A stretch of DNA of 64,000 nt from Azophilus sp965221755 (lineage in GTDB: Bacteria > Pseudomonadota > Gammaproteobacteria > Pseudomonadales > Azotimanducaceae): positions 3,472,001-3,536,000 of the forward strand of contig OZ244921.1 in NCBI GenBank assembly GCA_965221755.1, given 5' to 3'. The position numbers were made by a program, and so were the translations under genes. Positions 18,654 through 27,037 of this stretch are shown here, piece after piece. Position 1 is the first letter of the stretch. Each line of letters opens with the position of its first letter. The notes beneath the pieces were generated by a model that worked only from the letters and a program-made list of their open reading frames with translations, did not search any database and was not told the origin of the DNA.

Positions 18654-18771
18654 TCATTCCGCATGGGCGAAGTTTACCGCGCCGGAACGAGCAGCGAAAC
18701 TGGAAATTTCCCACTGCCGCAACTGCCGCAACGCCGGAACCAGCCGAAGTATTTGATGACAGGCTGATGGC

Positions 18772-19767
18772 ATGGCAACTTGCTCGGTTAGATGGCGCTC
18801 ATCCGGCGGTCGTGGGGAGTTTGAGTTTGTTCCTGCGGACTCCCTGCGAGATCGCGAGATTTCGGTGGATTTTCCAGCCCTTGGCGTCCGGATTCCCGCA
18901 GAGGTAAGAGGAGTTCATGTTCAAGGCAAGCCGCGTCTGCGAAAGTTCGAGCCAAACAACCGCCACAAGTTCCACCTGCCCCAACTCGTGATGGCAGTTG
19001 CCGGCCTGCCGGAGCCAGCGCGTTCGGATCAAATCGGCAGCATCAGGTTTCCCTTGGAAAACAAGGCATTCGTCTTGAGTCAATTGGAGTTCGAGGTGGT
19101 TGAAGACCAAGAACCAACGATTGTCCTACGACCAACTCAGGCTTCTGTGCTGCACAGTGACTTTGAAATTCAAATCGGTGAACGCTTGGCCTCGATGGCT
19201 CGCGATTTCGCCGCAATTCAACGAGTGGAAGCCCGTGATCCGGGACTCGCCAAGGCGCTCCAAGCGCATGAAGCGGAAATACGCACGGGGGTCAACAGCA
19301 CGACAATCCGAGAAACGGCGAACGAGCTGATTCGCGTCAAGTCCTCGCTTTTTGGGATGACCAACGCGGGCTCTGCTTTGGCCTTGATCCAAGCCGAAAC
19401 CCAGCTAAGCTCTGAAGAGGAGTGGGAGCCGGTTGGGACGGAGGGGCGCATTTTGACCCATTTGCACGTTTTCAAGGAGCGTGACCGCCAGTTCGTCAAG
19501 CAAGTGCGCGAGCGCTACAGAACCCAACACGGTGGCCTGCTGAAGTGCGAGGCCTGCGGTCGGATTCCCGCCGAAAGCTACGGGTCAGGGACTGGAGACC
19601 GATGCATTGAAGCCCACCACAAGGTGCCGATTGAGCAGCTGCATCCGGACAGCGCCACCCGTCTTGCGGACATGGCGATGGTCTGCGCCTGCTGCCACCG
19701 CGTCATCCACTCCCGTCGCCCCTGCCTGACCATTGAGGAGGTCCAAGGTCTGCTCAACGGGCGCTAG
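18772..19767 (+). CDS. HNH endonuclease (probable restriction enzyme)
   Basis: A 331-residue protein whose C-terminal 90 residues form an HNH nuclease: CEACGRIPAESYG, then CIEAHHKVPIEQL, then MVCACCHRVIH, with two CxxC zinc pairs and the HH catalytic pair. The N-terminal 230 residues are not recognised. They hold two beta-rich parts and could bind DNA. It reads divergently from the broken cytosine methyltransferase, so it is plausibly the cognate restriction enzyme. With the methyltransferase inactive, an active enzyme would be harmful to the host, so either it or the apparent methylase break deserves checking. Confidence 0.82.
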   Translation: MATCSVRWRSSGGRGEFEFVPADSLRDREISVDFPALGVRIPAEVRGVHVQGKPRLRKFEPNNRHKFHLPQLVMAVAGLPEPARSDQIGSIRFPLENKAFVLSQLEFEVVEDQEPTIVLRPTQASVLHSDFEIQIGERLASMARDFAAIQRVEARDPGLAKALQAHEAEIRTGVNSTTIRETANELIRVKSSLFGMTNAGSALALIQAETQLSSEEEWEPVGTEGRILTHLHVFKERDRQFVKQVRERYRTQHGGLLKCEACGRIPAESYGSGTGDRCIEAHHKVPIEQLHPDSATRLADMAMVCACCHRVIHSRRPCLTIEEVQGLLNGR

Positions 19768-19779
19768 ACCGCCGCAACC

Positions 19780-20601
19780 CTACCCTTGCGCGACGGGCGG
19801 GGCGCGGCGGGCGCCGCTGCCGTTCGTGAATTCGCTGAGGTATTGGCACAGGCGGGCGAGTTGGCCCACCTCATCGCTCCGGCCAAGCAGTTGCTCCCGG
19901 TCTTCGGCAGGCAGGTTGCCAGCCTCCGTCGCCGCGCCCGTCTGGGCGGCATGCCGGGCCAAGTCCACCGAGTAGGCCAACAGCTGCCCCATGGGCTTGG
20001 CCGCCAAGTTGATCAGCCAGATGGCGGCAAACACGCCGATGATGAAGATGATCGATATCAGGTAAACTTGCTGGCCAATGGCGCGCTGTATCTTCAAGGC
20101 GATCAAGCCGGTGTCCATGCCGACGTGGACCGTGCCGGCCACCCCTGCGAGTATCGGGCTGCCGATTTCCACGAAGTCGCCCATGCCGGGCAGGCTGCGC
20201 TCCGCTATGTCGCTGCTGAGCGGGTTGCCGTTGCGAATTTCGTCCGGAATGCCGGGCACGAAGGTGTGGGCGATGAACTCGCCGGTTTCATCGGTGATGT
20301 AAACGTACTTGATGGCCTGAATGAGAACGAACTGATCGATCAGGGACTGCAGCGCGGACAGGTCGCGGTTCAGCAGGATGTCCACGCTGGAGTCGGCGAT
20401 GGTCTGGGCGATGTTCCTGCCGTTGGTCTGGTATTCTTCGGACAGGTGCGTATCCACGGTGACGATGCACAGGATCGAGGTGGACAAGCCAATTGCGCCG
20501 AACAGAAGGAAGATGCCGAACAGGGTTTTCTGGAAGAGTTTTTGGACTTTCATGCCTTCATGCAACCTCATGATCTGGGTTAATGCGCTGCGAACCGACA
20601 T
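19780..20601 (-). CDS. Membrane sensor with HAMP domain, no output domain
   Basis: A 273-residue inner-membrane protein with two transmembrane segments (about residues 25-48 and 183-207), a periplasmic sensor region of about 130 residues between them, and a HAMP-like cytoplasmic segment (LAAKPMGQLLAYSVDLARHAA ... RSDEVGQLARLCQYL). It ends shortly after HAMP without kinase, cyclase or methyl-accepting output. The ATG at 20601 is preferred because GAGG precedes it at a good distance; a shorter start at 20553 is possible. It is divergent from the OFA transporter gene with about 100 bp between starts, so it may sense that transporter's substrate. Confidence 0.7.
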   Translation of the reverse strand: MSVRSALTQIMRLHEGMKVQKLFQKTLFGIFLLFGAIGLSTSILCIVTVDTHLSEEYQTNGRNIAQTIADSSVDILLNRDLSALQSLIDQFVLIQAIKYVYITDETGEFIAHTFVPGIPDEIRNGNPLSSDIAERSLPGMGDFVEIGSPILAGVAGTVHVGMDTGLIALKIQRAIGQQVYLISIIFIIGVFAAIWLINLAAKPMGQLLAYSVDLARHAAQTGAATEAGNLPAEDREQLLGRSDEVGQLARLCQYLSEFTNGSGARRAPPVAQG

Positions 20602-20703
20602 CGCTGCCTCATCTCCGCGCCTCCCGGCACCCGTACCCGTCCGCACTTCGTCGCGCTTTGCCCTTAGAATACCCTGCTTAAGCTGCGGATTGGCAAGTTG
20701 ACG

Positions 20704-22005
20704 ATGGGGAACATCCAACGCCGCCCACTCGTGATGATAACGCTGTGCCTAGTGCTGCACATCTGCTTCGGCACTGTTTACGCTTGGAGCTTCTTCCAGT
20801 CTCTGCTGGTGCGTCAACTCGGCTGGTCCCACACCGATTCCGCTTGGGCCTTCAGCGTCGCGATTTTCTCACTGGGCGTGTCGGCGGCTTGGGCCGGCGC
20901 CATGCTGCCGCGCTACGGCCCCCGCCGGTTGGCGGTGACTGGCGGGGTGATGTTCGCCAGCAGTTACCTGATCGCCAGCCTCGCCCTGCGCTTGGATTCG
21001 TTGGCCCTGTTCTACCTCGGCTACGGCGTCATTGGCGGCGCCGGCATCGGTCTGGGCTACGTCACTCCGGTAGCCACCGTGGCGAAGTGGTTTCCGCACC
21101 GCAGGGGCTTGGCGACCGGCATCGTCGTGATGGGCTTCGGCGTTGGCGCGCTGGTGCTCAGCAAGGGCCTGGCACCTGCTCTGCTGGCGTTTTCGGGCGG
21201 CGACCTGACCGCGACCTTCCTGTGGCTGGGCATCGTCTTCGGCTGCATGGTGATCCCCGCCAGCTTGGGGCTGAGCGATCCGGCTGATGACTCCGCAGCA
21301 TCCGGCTTGGCCGATGCGCCTTCGGCGAAGGACGAGGGCGAGTCCATCTTGGCCTGCCTTAAGTCTCCCACCTTCATCGTCACTTGGATCGTCTTCTTCT
21401 TCAACATTGCCGCCGGCATCTCGGTCATCAGCTTCCAGTCATCGCTGCTGCAGGAGGTTTGGAGCTTCGCCGATCCGACCGTGGAGCCGGAGGTGCTGCT
21501 CGCTTACGGCGCCATGCTCATCGCCGTGAGCTCGATGTTCAACGGCGGCGGCAGGCTGCTGTGGGGCATGGTGGCGGACCGCTTCGGCCGCACGCGGGTG
21601 TTCCGCATTCTGCTGGCCAGCCAGATGGTGGTCTTCGGCGTGCTGATGACCGAACGCAATCCCATCGTCTTCTCCGCCCTGGTTTGCTATGTCCTGCTGT
21701 GCTTTGGCGGCGGATTCGCCGTGATGCCCTCGTTCGTCACGGACGTGTTCGGCACCAAACGCATGTCCTTTGTGTATGGCGCCATACTGACCGCCTGGGC
21801 GGCCGCCGGCCTCATCAGCCCGCTCTACGTAGGCTACCTGAAGGATGTCTATCCCGATCGGGCGGTGATGTACTGCTTTCTGATCGGCGTCCTGATGCTG
21901 GGGCTCGGCTGGGTGTTCACCTACCTGCTGAACGACGACCCGGTGCGGTTGAAGCGGCCGACGCTGGACGGCACCTTGCGCGAACTCGGCATTTTGAAGG
22001 CTTGA
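20704..22005 (+). CDS. MFS transporter, oxalate/formate antiporter (OFA) family
   Basis: A 433-residue twelve-helix major facilitator. The stretch GYGVIGGAGIGLGYVTP followed by KWFPHRRGLATGIVVMGFG is the OFA-family hallmark. Helices and the central loop (about residues 200-225, acidic and alanine-rich) are as expected. Family members carry oxalate, formate, lactate or other small carboxylates. Substrate is inferred only. The ATG at 20704 is chosen over the TTG two codons earlier. It is followed after 12 bp by a substrate-binding protein gene. Confidence 0.88.
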   Translation: MGNIQRRPLVMITLCLVLHICFGTVYAWSFFQSLLVRQLGWSHTDSAWAFSVAIFSLGVSAAWAGAMLPRYGPRRLAVTGGVMFASSYLIASLALRLDSLALFYLGYGVIGGAGIGLGYVTPVATVAKWFPHRRGLATGIVVMGFGVGALVLSKGLAPALLAFSGGDLTATFLWLGIVFGCMVIPASLGLSDPADDSAASGLADAPSAKDEGESILACLKSPTFIVTWIVFFFNIAAGISVISFQSSLLQEVWSFADPTVEPEVLLAYGAMLIAVSSMFNGGGRLLWGMVADRFGRTRVFRILLASQMVVFGVLMTERNPIVFSALVCYVLLCFGGGFAVMPSFVTDVFGTKRMSFVYGAILTAWAAAGLISPLYVGYLKDVYPDRAVMYCFLIGVLMLGLGWVFTYLLNDDPVRLKRPTLDGTLRELGILKA

Positions 22006-22017
22006 GGTCCTGCTGGC

Positions 22018-23271
22018 ATGGCATTGACCCGAAGGGCGCTGGTCAAGGGCGCGGCAGGCGCGGGACTGCTGCTGCCGGCAGCGGCCTCCCGAGGCGCGGG
22101 GGGCGTAACCGATGCAGCCTTCATTCTGGGCACGTCGGCGGCCTTTTCCGGCCCTTCTCGAGGCCTTGGCATCGAACTCTACCGAGGCGCCAACGCCTAC
22201 TTCACCCACATCAACGGCCAAGGCGGCGTGGGTGGACGGAAGATTCAAATCAAGACCTACGACGACGGCTACCAGCCGGACCCATCGGTCAAGAACACCG
22301 TGACCCTCATGCTGGAGGATGACGTGTTCCTGCTGTTCGGCTACGTCGGCACCCCGACCGTGACCCGGGTGCTGCCAATGCTGAAGAAGTTTCAGGAGCG
22401 CGACATCTACCTGTTCTTTCCGTTCACCGGCGCCCAGCCCCAGCGCGAGCCGCCCTATGGCGATTTCGCCTTCAATCTGCGCGCCTCCTATCGGCAGGAG
22501 ACCGGCGGCTTGGTGGACAATTTCGTGCGCATCGGACGGCAGCGCATCGGCGTGTTCTATCAAGCGGACGCCTACGGGCGCAGCGGCTGGGCCGGGGTGC
22601 GCGCCGCCATGGCGCAACATGGCCATCGGATTGTCGGCGAAGCCACCTATCGCCGGGGGGAACTGTTCACCGGCGGCCTGCGGGCGCAGGTCGAGATACT
22701 CAAGGCCTCGAATCCGGATGCGGTCATCTGCATCGGCGCCTACGCCGCCTGCGCCGCCTTCGCGCGAGACGCCGTGGACTTGGGCCTCGAGGCGCCGATC
22801 GCCAACCTGTCGTTCGTCGGCAGCGAGAACATGCTCAAGCTGCTGACCGGGCTGGAAGGCGACACCTCCCGATACACCGACTTGCTGGTCAATTCCCAAG
22901 TGGTGCCGAGCTACGAGGATGTCTCCATGCCGGCGGTGAGCGAATACCGTGAACTCATGCGGCGCCATGCCCCCGATCCGCCAGCGGAGTTGGTCAAGGA
23001 GGCCTACACGCCGTTCGACCACAGCTTCACCAGCCTGGAGGGCTTCCTGAACGCCAAGCTGCTGGTCGAAGTGCTGCGCCGCTTGGATGGCCAGCCCAGC
23101 CGCGCCGATCTGGAGCGCGCCGTGTTCACTGTGCGCGACTTCGACCTCGGCATCGGCGAGCCGGTCTCATTCAGCCCTGAACGCCGCCAAGGGCTGCAGC
23201 GGGTGTACTACACGGTCGTGGAGGATGGCCGCTTGGTGGCTCTGGAAGATTGGGAAGCCAAATTCGGCTGA
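22018..23271 (+). CDS. ABC-type substrate-binding protein, branched-chain amino acid type
   Basis: A 417-residue periplasmic binding protein of the Peripla_BP_6 (LivJ-like) class. The N-terminus LTRRALVKGAAGAG is a twin-arginine-like signal followed by a hydrophobic run. The core shows LGTSAAFSGPSRGLGIELYRGANAY split across the first lobe, a GYVGTPTVTRVLP segment, and FYQADAYGRSGWAG in the second lobe. No permease or ATPase genes lie nearby, so it is an orphan. It sits 12 bp behind an OFA transporter gene and may serve as a sensor or work with a distant ABC system. Confidence 0.86.
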   Translation: MALTRRALVKGAAGAGLLLPAAASRGAGGVTDAAFILGTSAAFSGPSRGLGIELYRGANAYFTHINGQGGVGGRKIQIKTYDDGYQPDPSVKNTVTLMLEDDVFLLFGYVGTPTVTRVLPMLKKFQERDIYLFFPFTGAQPQREPPYGDFAFNLRASYRQETGGLVDNFVRIGRQRIGVFYQADAYGRSGWAGVRAAMAQHGHRIVGEATYRRGELFTGGLRAQVEILKASNPDAVICIGAYAACAAFARDAVDLGLEAPIANLSFVGSENMLKLLTGLEGDTSRYTDLLVNSQVVPSYEDVSMPAVSEYRELMRRHAPDPPAELVKEAYTPFDHSFTSLEGFLNAKLLVEVLRRLDGQPSRADLERAVFTVRDFDLGIGEPVSFSPERRQGLQRVYYTVVEDGRLVALEDWEAKFG

Positions 23272-23410
23272 TCCGGCGAAGCAAGCGTGATTCGCAGCGG
23301 GGGCGGTAAGTTCTCAAGTTAAGCAGGCGTCTCGGGCCGGCAATGCTCCAGTGCGCATCGACATCCGGCGAAGGCGTCCGGCGTCCGCCTTAGGCCGAGG
23401 CCTGGAAGGA

Positions 23411-24598
23411 TCAAAAGGCCTCGGCCTGCCGCAAGGCTTCGACCTCCTCAGCGCCGTAGCCGCCCAAATCCCGCAGCACGCGCCGGGTGTCCGCCCCAAG
23501 GGCGGGCGATTCGGTGAGTTCCGGGGGCTTAACCCCTTGGTAGCGCAACGGCGTGCGGCACAGGGCGATCCGCCCCAAGTCCGGATGCTCCCGCCATTCC
23601 AAGGTGCCGCGCTCGTGCAGGTGCGGGTCGTTGACCACCTCCTCCAGCGTCCGCACCGAAGCGCAAATGACGCGGTGCGCCTGCATGGTGCGGAAGATCT
23701 CATCGCGGGTGCGGGTCTGGGTCCAAGCCTCCACCACCGCATCCACCTCGTCGATGCGCGCAGCCCGGCTGGCCATGTCGGCGAACTCTGGCCGGTTCCC
23801 CAACTCGGACTGGCCCATGGCCTTGATGAGCCGGCGCCAGTGACCTTCACGAATGCAGAGCATGGCCACATGGCCATCCTTGGCGCGATAGACGTTGTAG
23901 GGCGCCAGGCTCAGGCCCGGATGCCGATTGCCGTGGCGCGGCCCCTGCTTGCCGTTGAGGTAGTACGCGCCCAACGCCGTCGCCAACGCCGGGAAGACCG
24001 CATCCTGCATGGCGATGTCGATGACGGCGCCTTCGCCGGTTTGCCGGCGGCGGTAGAGGGCGCTGACGATGGCGCCGTAGAGATGCGCGCCGCCGAAGAA
24101 GTCGCACAGCGCCGCCCCCGACTTGAGCGGCGGCGTGTCCTCCTGCCCGGTGATGCTCATGATGCCGGACATGGCTTGGATGGTGAGGTCCATGCCCAGA
24201 TGGTCCCGATGCGGTCCCGTGGCGCCGTAACCGGTGCCGGCGGCATAGATCAGCCCGGGGTTTTCCCGGCGCAACGCCGATGCGCCGATGCCGTAACGCT
24301 CCATGGTGCCGGGCGCGAAGTTCTCCAGCACCACGTCCACTTCCCGCGCGAGGCGCTTCAGGACCGCCTGACCGGCAGCGGACTTGATGTTGAGCGTGAT
24401 GCCCTCCTTGCCCGCATTGAGCAGGGCAAAGGCATAGCTGGCCGTCGAAGGCTCGCCCCGAGCCCGCAACGGCTCGCCACGGGGCGATTCCACCTTGATG
24501 ACGCGCGCGCCCGCCTGCGCCAGCAAGAACCCGCAGTAGGGGCCGTTGTAGATCTGCCCGAAGTCGAGCACCGTGACGCCGGCAAGCGGCTGTTCCAT
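23411..24598 (-). CDS. Family III CoA-transferase (CaiB/BaiF type)
   Basis: A 395-residue class III CoA-transferase. The motif VLDFGQIYNGPYCGFLLAQAG and GARVIKVESPRG form the CoA-binding entry, and GMDLTIQAMSGIMSITG carries the catalytic aspartate. RRRQTGEGAVIDIAMQDA follows. The start MEQPLAGVTVLD at 24598 is preceded by TTGGAGG. It is a distant relative of the enzyme at 15871-17004, not a recent copy. Its substrate is unknown. It lies downstream of tRNA-Arg on the same strand. Confidence 0.92.
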   Translation of the reverse strand: MEQPLAGVTVLDFGQIYNGPYCGFLLAQAGARVIKVESPRGEPLRARGEPSTASYAFALLNAGKEGITLNIKSAAGQAVLKRLAREVDVVLENFAPGTMERYGIGASALRRENPGLIYAAGTGYGATGPHRDHLGMDLTIQAMSGIMSITGQEDTPPLKSGAALCDFFGGAHLYGAIVSALYRRRQTGEGAVIDIAMQDAVFPALATALGAYYLNGKQGPRHGNRHPGLSLAPYNVYRAKDGHVAMLCIREGHWRRLIKAMGQSELGNRPEFADMASRAARIDEVDAVVEAWTQTRTRDEIFRTMQAHRVICASVRTLEEVVNDPHLHERGTLEWREHPDLGRIALCRTPLRYQGVKPPELTESPALGADTRRVLRDLGGYGAEEVEALRQAEAF

Positions 24599-24622
24599 GG
24601 TCAACCTCCAATGGATGGCCGG

Positions 24623-24644
24623 CAACCCTTGGCTGCAAGGGTTG
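24623..24644 (-). terminator. Hairpin directly after tRNA-Arg
   Basis: An 8-bp perfect stem, CAACCCTT/AAGGGTTG with a six-base loop, begins three bases beyond the tRNA CCA end in the direction of tRNA transcription. It lacks a clear uridine run, so it may be an RNA-end processing or pausing structure rather than a strong terminator. Confidence 0.4.
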
Positions 24645-24646
24645 AG

Positions 24647-24723
24647 TGGCGCGCCCGGGAGGATTCGAACCCCCGACACCTGGGTTCGAAGCCCAGTGCT
24701 CTATCCAGCTGAGCTACGAGCGC
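24647..24723 (-). tRNA. tRNA-Arg (anticodon UCG)
   Basis: The minus strand folds as a full cloverleaf. The 7-bp acceptor stem is GCGCTCG/CGGGCGC with one G-U pair. The D arm holds AGCTGGAT. The anticodon stem CTGGG/CCCAG carries loop CTTCGAA, so the anticodon is UCG, decoding CGA. The T arm has the TTCGAAT loop, the discriminator is G, and the 3' CCA is encoded. Length with CCA is 77 nt. Confidence 0.95.
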
Positions 24724-24956
24724 GGAGAAGCCTTTGCGGGCTGGGCATAGTGCAGCAACGTCGTTGGGGATTCAAGGCGCTGCAATGCGATCGCGAGGCC
24801 CGTCATGCGCTCGTTTTCGGCGGCACGCCGCGTGCCGCGGCCGGGCGATTAAGGCGACTATCGAGCCATATGCAACGAAATCGAGCGGCCGACGGGGCGG
24901 ATGAGAGCGGCTTTGCATGAGAGCGGCTTTGCAGCCGCGAATTCCGAAGGCAGAGG

Positions 24957-25913
24957 CTAGTATGGCCCGAGGTCAGCCAGCCCGGCCATCCGGCGGCTGA
25001 TGTCCATCAATCGGGCGACCTTTGCGTCATCCAATGCCTGCGGGTTCGGATCCAGCAGCATGTCCTCATGGATGTACTTGCCGGAGACCCCCTCATAGTC
25101 CCGGTCGAGCGCCGCCGCGAGGATGCGCTCGCCGCCCACCCAGGCCGGGGCGGCCAGACCGCCGAACAGCTTGGTGAAAAGGCTCGCGGACCCGCTGGCG
25201 CCGTGCGAGAGTTTGGTGCGGATGTAGCCAGGGTTCAGGCAATTGACCGAGACCCCGCTGCCCGCCAGCCGCTTGGCCAAGTCGCGCCCATGCATGATCA
25301 CGCAGAGCTTTGCCCGGGCATAGGATTGCAGCAACGACCATCCGGTCTCGAGCTGGAGATCATCGAGATTCAGCCTAGCCACCTCCTGGGTCGCGGAAAC
25401 CAGATTGACGATGCGCGCGGATGGCGTCGCCCTGACCCGCTCCAGCAGCAGCTCGGTCAGCAGGAAGGGCCCGAGATAGTTCACCGCGAAATTCATCTCG
25501 TACCCATCGGCGGAGAGCCTGCGCTCGCGCACGTTGACGCCGGCGCAGTTGATCAGGCAGTCAATCCGCTCATGTCGCGCCAAGACTTGATCGGCCGCGC
25601 CGCGCACTTGGTCAAGCGAGCCGATATCGCATTCCACGATGGAGAGCGGTCCCTTGTGCCCTGCCGCCGCGAGTTCATCGAGCACGCGCCGGGTCTTCGG
25701 CGGGTTGCGCCCGAACAGGCAGATGCCCGCGCCCATTTCGGCAAAGCGCTCGACCGCGACGCGCCCCATGCCGTCCGTGCCTCCGGTAAAGACGATTATG
25801 CTGCCCGTCAAATCCCGGTTCGGGACCCTGTCCATCGTCTTGCGGGCCAGGAACGTGTCCAGCCAGAACTTGCCTGTCGGCCGTTTCATCACGTTGTCAT
25901 GCGCCTTGCACAT
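24957..25913 (-). CDS. Short-chain dehydrogenase/reductase (retinol-dehydrogenase-like)
   Basis: A 318-residue SDR with the cofactor motif TGGTDGMG at about residues 44-51, NCAG (about 126), and the catalytic YARAK near residue 208. The NADP/NAD choice is not clear. The N-terminal extension of about 35 residues before the Rossmann fold and a longer C-terminal part fit the retinol-dehydrogenase-like group. A start at 25889 is possible and would drop eight residues; neither start has a clear ribosome binding site. Confidence 0.85.
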   Translation of the reverse strand: MCKAHDNVMKRPTGKFWLDTFLARKTMDRVPNRDLTGSIIVFTGGTDGMGRVAVERFAEMGAGICLFGRNPPKTRRVLDELAAAGHKGPLSIVECDIGSLDQVRGAADQVLARHERIDCLINCAGVNVRERRLSADGYEMNFAVNYLGPFLLTELLLERVRATPSARIVNLVSATQEVARLNLDDLQLETGWSLLQSYARAKLCVIMHGRDLAKRLAGSGVSVNCLNPGYIRTKLSHGASGSASLFTKLFGGLAAPAWVGGERILAAALDRDYEGVSGKYIHEDMLLDPNPQALDDAKVARLMDISRRMAGLADLGPY

Positions 25914-25949
25914 TGGCGGTGTCTGTTGACGGGGGACTATAGTACAGAT

Positions 25950-26042
25950 TGCGTGCCCGTGGGGCGGGCGCGTTGGAGTTTCGCTGACGCAAAACCGCGC
26001 GCTCGTCGCGTAGGCCAGATTCCGAGATGTTGGTGAGCCCGA
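25950..26042 (-). repeat. Dispersed two-hairpin element, reverse copy
   Basis: Read on the minus strand: leading box GGGCTCACCAACATCTCGGA, then hairpin 1 (GTTTTGCGTCAGCGAAACTC, imperfect), then hairpin 2 with arms GCGCCCG and CGGGC(A)CGC. It fills the gap between the two SDR genes. Confidence 0.65.
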
Positions 26043-26058
26043 ACGGCCGCAGCGCAGG

Positions 26059-26853
26059 TCAGTTCATCTCATAGCCGCCCGACACGCTCAAGGACACGCC
26101 GGTGACGTTTGCGGCACTGGCCAGATAGACGGTGGCCTGCCCCATGTCATCCACGGTTTGCGGCCTGCCGAGGGGAATCATCGAAGCCATCGTCTCCTCG
26201 AACTGCCGCTGTTGATCCGCTGCGTCAGCGGTGTTGGCGGGCATCAGGTGCTCAAGCCACATGGCCGTGCCCACCATGCCCGGACACAGGGCATTCACCC
26301 GAATGCCGGTGGGCGCGAGTTCCGTCGCCAAGGCTTGGGTGATGCCGACCACGGCGAACTTGGAGCCGCAGTAGGCCGTTAGGTTACGAAAGCCCCGCTT
26401 GCCGGCAATGGAGGCCGTGTTGACGATGGCGGCATCGGAGGAAGCCTTGAGTTCCGGCAGCGCGGCTTGGGTCATCAGGAACACGCCCTTGACGTTGACG
26501 GCGAACACCTGCTCCCAATCCCGCTCGGAGAATGCCTCGATCGGTCCCGACTGCAGGACTCCGGCGTTGTTCACCAACACGTCAAGCCCCCCGAAACGGG
26601 ATGCCGTCGCCCGCACGGCAGCCTCGCAGCTGGCCTTGTCGGTGACGTCGAGGTCGGTGGCGGCGACCTCGCCAAGCGGCTCGACCTCGGCCAAGGTTTG
26701 CCTGCGGTCCTCCGTGCTGGCCAAGTCGTAGTTCCACTTTCCGCCGTCCGGCAGGTCGGCGATCATGACGTGATCGCCGTTGGCGAGGAAGGCGCGCGCG
26801 ATGCCCCGGCCGATGCCGCGGGCGCCGCCGGTGATCAGGATGGTTCTGGGCAT
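26059..26853 (-). CDS. Short-chain dehydrogenase/reductase (FabG-like)
   Basis: A 264-residue classical SDR with TGGARGIG near the N-terminus, NNAG at about residue 93, catalytic S-Y-K as NTASIAGK and AYCGSKFAVVG, and a C-terminal VSGGYEMN. It oxidises or reduces an alcohol/ketone with NAD(P). Substrate is unknown. It is separated from the other SDR by a repeat element and is only distantly similar to it. Confidence 0.9.
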   Translation of the reverse strand: MPRTILITGGARGIGRGIARAFLANGDHVMIADLPDGGKWNYDLASTEDRRQTLAEVEPLGEVAATDLDVTDKASCEAAVRATASRFGGLDVLVNNAGVLQSGPIEAFSERDWEQVFAVNVKGVFLMTQAALPELKASSDAAIVNTASIAGKRGFRNLTAYCGSKFAVVGITQALATELAPTGIRVNALCPGMVGTAMWLEHLMPANTADAADQQRQFEETMASMIPLGRPQTVDDMGQATVYLASAANVTGVSLSVSGGYEMN

Positions 26854-27037
26854 GGGGATTGGGTCCGTTGCGGTTGGTTGGGGTGAATTATCGGGGATGG
26901 ATGGTCGGCCGTCCCCGTGTTCTCAAACGTCACGGCCCCGTTGGGCGCATGGCCAAAGCGAGAGCTCCGCCCTTGAGCCTGGTAATGGCTAACAGGGGCA
27001 GGAGGTTCACAGTGGACGAGAACTTCAAGGCGTTCCC

